Shown: positions 61,320 to 64,000 of the stretch, piece after piece | Layout: every line of letters starts with the position of its first letter | Numbering within the stretch: the first letter of the stretch is position 1 | Assembly (NCBI GenBank): GCA_030762175.1 | Contig: CM060831.1 | Span: 74,340,001 to 74,404,000, forward strand | Direction of reading: 5' to 3' | DNA: 64,000 bases | From: Metallyticus violacea | Lineage: Eukaryota > Arthropoda > Insecta > Mantodea > Metallyticidae | Translations under genes and position numbers: made by a program | Notes under the pieces: model-generated | What the model was told of the DNA's origin: nothing | Seen by the model: the letters and a program-made list of their open reading frames with translations, nothing else | Databases searched by the model: none

Positions 61320-61925
61320 CGCTAAAGCAGTTTTTAAATTTCGGTTTTCAGGTATATCCACCTCCTAATGGGCTGATTACTCTAGTTTTCAGAAACTATT
61401 TTTTCTTATTTTATTTAAATGGTACATACCTAATTACGTTACGAAAAATAAAAAATTGGTGCCGTTAGAGCGATTTTAAAATTTTGTATTTCAGGTAAAC
61501 CCCCACTTCTATTAGTCTGATTTCGCTTATTTTTAAAAACTAATTATCTTATATTATTTAAATAGCATACGCAGAGTTTGGTTGGGATAAAACAAAAATT
61601 GGGGTCACTAGGGTAAATTTTATTTTGAGCTTTAGGTTAACCCCGACTAATTAAATTTCTGTTTTCAGATATACCCCTACAATGGTCCGATTTCCCTGAT
61701 TTCCAGAAAATTTTGTTCTTATTTTATTTAAATAGCATATGGCGAGTTTCGCTGCGTAAATCAAACAGTGTCGTTAGAGCGATTTTTAAATTTTGGGTTT
61801 CAGGTAAACCTCCCTCCTAATCGTCTGATTATGCTCATTTTCAGAAACCGTTTTTCTTATTTTATTTACATGGCATATACCGAGTTTCGTTGATAAAAAA
61901 CAAACATTGTGGCCGCTAGAGCGTT
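61320..61925. repeat. Four degenerate tandem units of ~143 bp
   Basis: Units begin CG(C/T)TA(A/G)AGCG or a decayed form at 61320, 61463, 61606 and 61772, with a fifth start at 61914. Lengths are 143, 143, 166 and 142. Each has TTTCAGGTA or TTTCAGATA at about 25-50 bases, then CTGATT, TTTTCAGAAA, TTATTTAAAT(A/G)GCATA and a GAGTTTCG-type block. Units are heavily diverged from one another. A single 81-codon plus frame overlaps unit one and is not a gene. Confidence 0.8.
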
Positions 61926-62306
61926 AACAGAGACGAGACACACGCACCTTTTTTTAATGTCGTTTTCGGTGCCTAATAAGTAGGATTGATACAGATTTGA
62001 AGAAACTTTTCAAAAATATAAGCGCAATTCCTTAGTAATTCCGTAACATTTGAGGTCAAAATGTTGTTAAATTTTGTCCAATATCATACGGAATTACCGC
62101 TATATAAACTACAACATAATGCTTAGCAAGAATCATTAAATTAATAAAGTTTATGATATTCTTTTCATGACCTAAAGCATTATACACATATTCGATATTC
62201 TCTTAATATTTTGTTAAAAAACTGGTGTACAAGATGTACAATCAGTTCTGCTTTCATTTACCTGGTTTATCCTCACTGAAGAGCATATTTTGAGTACTTA
62301 TGTGAC

Positions 62307-62501
62307 CGCCATGAGTAGCCGAGGTCGTTAAGGCGCGGACTCGTGAGCGGAAGGACTGGGATTCGAATCCCGCCAGGACCATCCTCCTTGACTGAGGTTT
62401 TTCCAGGTTTTCCTAAGTCCTCATAAATGGCAAACGCCGGGGAGGTACCCTAAACTTAGCCTGGAACATTTCCTTACTTAAAAAAAAAAAAAAAAAAAAA
62501 A
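62307..62501 (+). mobile_element. tRNA-derived SINE, family 2, best copy
   Basis: tRNA-like head with A-box-like GTAGCCGAGGTCGTTAAGGCG and B-box GGGATTCGAATCCC, similar in layout to tRNA-Ser/Leu. Then GAGGTTTTTCCAGGTTTTCC, GGCAAACGCCGGGGAGGTAC and a poly-A of about 21 (62480-62501). Confidence 0.8.
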
Positions 62502-62654
62502 GCCTTTCCCAATATATCATTTCATCTCATGTATTATCAGTGTTCTCCACCTGTGGTGACGCAATAGTTAAAACAGGCGTTAAACACCATTAAAAAATGA
62601 GTACCTACATCTCATATATTACCAGTAAACTTTACTTTAACCTTTTGGTTTAGT

Positions 62655-62948
62655 TAATCGAGCGAACTGGCTAAGACGGTATCTCTTGGGACTTGTATTC
62701 TGGAAGTGCCAGGTTCAAAAATTTGGGGTCGGCCATTCTGGCCTTGCGTTTTTTCGTGTTCCCCTGATCGATTAGGCGAATGTTGGGATGGATTATAACT
62801 TTCCATGAGTGTTCTCATTTCCATTTCATTCCGTTTATCTTTTGCAGAGACAAAAGTGAGAGGGCTTTGCTTTTACAAAGCAAAGATTTTCTCAGCTTAG
62901 GGGAGGTACCCTACACTTTACCCTGAATCGCTTTTTTCACCCCTGTTT
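62655..62948 (+). mobile_element. tRNA-derived SINE, family 2, second copy
   Basis: Head with AGCGAACTGGCTAAGACGG and B-box-like CCAGGTTCAAAAAT, body with CTTGCGTTTTTTCGTGTTCC and GCGAATGTTGGGATGG, and the same tail box GGGGAGGTACCCTACACTT as the copy at 62307-62501. Longer middle than that copy. Confidence 0.65.
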
Positions 62949-62949
62949 A

Positions 62950-63510
62950 AAAAATATATGTTTTATCATTCTATCTGATATATCTTAATACATCCAATTT
63001 TTCTTAATAGCGTTTAACGCTGGTTAAAACTGTTGAGGAAAAAGCATAGGCGATGGACAATGTTATAGATATCATTTTCTATATTTAGAAACCTAACGCT
63101 TGTCCCTAATATAAACTCAGCAATTTTTTCTAATCCCAAAATGTTCGTAATACTTAAATCTGACCTAAGATTATAAATTTTGCAAACATTGAACTAACAA
63201 CAGCAGCCTTTGACGGATTCAATAAATCTTCCGTTTGATTCGTTAACAGATATCAGAATGAAATATTAAAATGTAAATATGTAACAAATATAAACATGTT
63301 TTCAGGATTGAGTCTAAACTTTGAAACTAGGTCAAACAATAAGTGTAAGGATTGCCTTCGCACCAAATTTGATGTTAATAAAAAGCATGTGAGCGAAAGA
63401 AAAAAAAAAAGCTGTCTAATTATTTGCAGTTCAATATAAAGAAGTTTCTTAATTAAAATTATTTTAAAGTGTAAGGTCATGATTTTTACACTTATATGTG
63501 TAGATATCGA
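62950..63510. other. Noncoding stretch
   Basis: Nothing recognised. Confidence 0.4.
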
Positions 63511-63513
63511 ATA

Positions 63514-63514
<1 letters not shown>

Positions 63515-63560
<46 letters not shown>

Positions 63561-63575
63561 CAACAACAACAACAA
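63515..63575. repeat. (ATA)n(ACA)n compound microsatellite
   Basis: ATA/AAT units turn into ACA units at about 63556. Confidence 0.95.
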
Positions 63576-63678
63576 TAGCTATGAATTCTTCGTGTTTTAG
63601 TTTGTTTAATCCTTTTTATTTATTAATTTATTTCATCTAGCTTTTAAGCATATTTATATTTCAGCTTAGGTACCGACC

Positions 63679-63708
63679 CGTAGTAGTAGTAGTAGTAATA
63701 GTAGCAAC

Positions 63709-63752
<44 letters not shown>

Positions 63753-64000
63753 CAGTAGTAATAGTAATAGTAGTAGTAGTAGTAGTAATAGTAATAGTAG
63801 TAGTAGTAATAGGTAATAGTAGTAGTAATAGTAATAGTAGTAGTAATAGTAATAGTAGTAGTAATAGTAATAGCAGTAATAGTAATAGTAGTAGTAATAG
63901 TAATAGTAGAAGTAGTAATAGTAGTAGTAGTAATAGTAATAATAGAAGTAGTAATAGTAATGGTAGTAGTAGTAATAGTAGTAGTAGCAGTAGTAATAGT
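63679..64000. repeat. Long (AGT)n array with AAT variants, runs off the window
   Basis: More than 100 trinucleotide units, mostly AGT mixed with AAT, and a few AGC and AGA. From about 63730 on, AGTAGTAGTAAT-like blocks repeat, suggesting a nested 9- or 12-base period. The end lies outside the window. Confidence 0.95.

Noticed and set aside
62320..62385. Possible functional tRNA gene
   Set aside because: A- and B-box strings are present, but no matching acceptor stem closes the fold, and a SINE body and poly-A follow.
1..64000. CRISPR arrays, operons, or bacterial or phage genes
   Set aside because: The tandem repeats lack unique spacers, there are no ribosome-binding-site-led genes, and the repeat content is that of an animal genome.

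Overview
This window looks like A+T-rich, repeat-dense, essentially gene-free DNA from a large animal genome, most probably an insect with an expanded genome. The evidence is the lack of bacterial-style coding, microsatellites throughout, one tRNA-derived SINE family present about fifteen times, mariner-type and other Tc1/mariner-superfamily remnants, LINE 3' ends, and a short interstitial patch of the arthropod telomere motif CCTAA. I cannot name the species from sequence alone.

Layout. 1-7.2 kb: a purine-rich block with TATA-like boxes, an (ATT)n run and a decayed mariner (about 3.0-3.87 kb). 7.2-14 kb: SINE copies, two related LTR-like segments, a LINE 3' fragment, a perfect 130-bp palindrome (9432-9561) and a deleted transposon with inverted ends (10233-10911). 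14-28 kb: further SINEs, a core flanked by compound microsatellites (16.4-16.66 kb), an internally deleted transposase element (17.8-18.5 kb), and long A+T-rich stretches. 28.3-29.15 kb: a minisatellite with a 254-bp higher-order repeat made of five 52/49-bp monomers. 30-45.3 kb: two LINE fragments, SINEs, a second deleted element, and a full-length but broken mariner split by a SINE. 48.4-52.3 kb: a local duplication built around SINE copies. 54-55.2 kb: two SINEs with clear target-site duplications. 58.2-59.8 kb: the only likely host-gene signal, a minus-strand signal-peptide exon ending at a GTAAGT donor, with a CpG-rich segment about 1.1 kb upstream. 61.3-64 kb: a degenerate tandem array, two SINEs of a second family, and long trinucleotide arrays that run off the window end.

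Reading. If the minus-strand exon is real, everything below 58.28 kb could be its first intron, which would explain the absence of other exons. The nested insertions give a partial order of events. The SINE at 44169-44456 is younger than the mariner it splits. The SINE at 51341-51632 is younger than the duplication it sits in, because the matching site near 48.9 kb lacks it. No intact transposase or reverse transcriptase gene is present, so every mobile element here depends on proteins made elsewhere or is dead.
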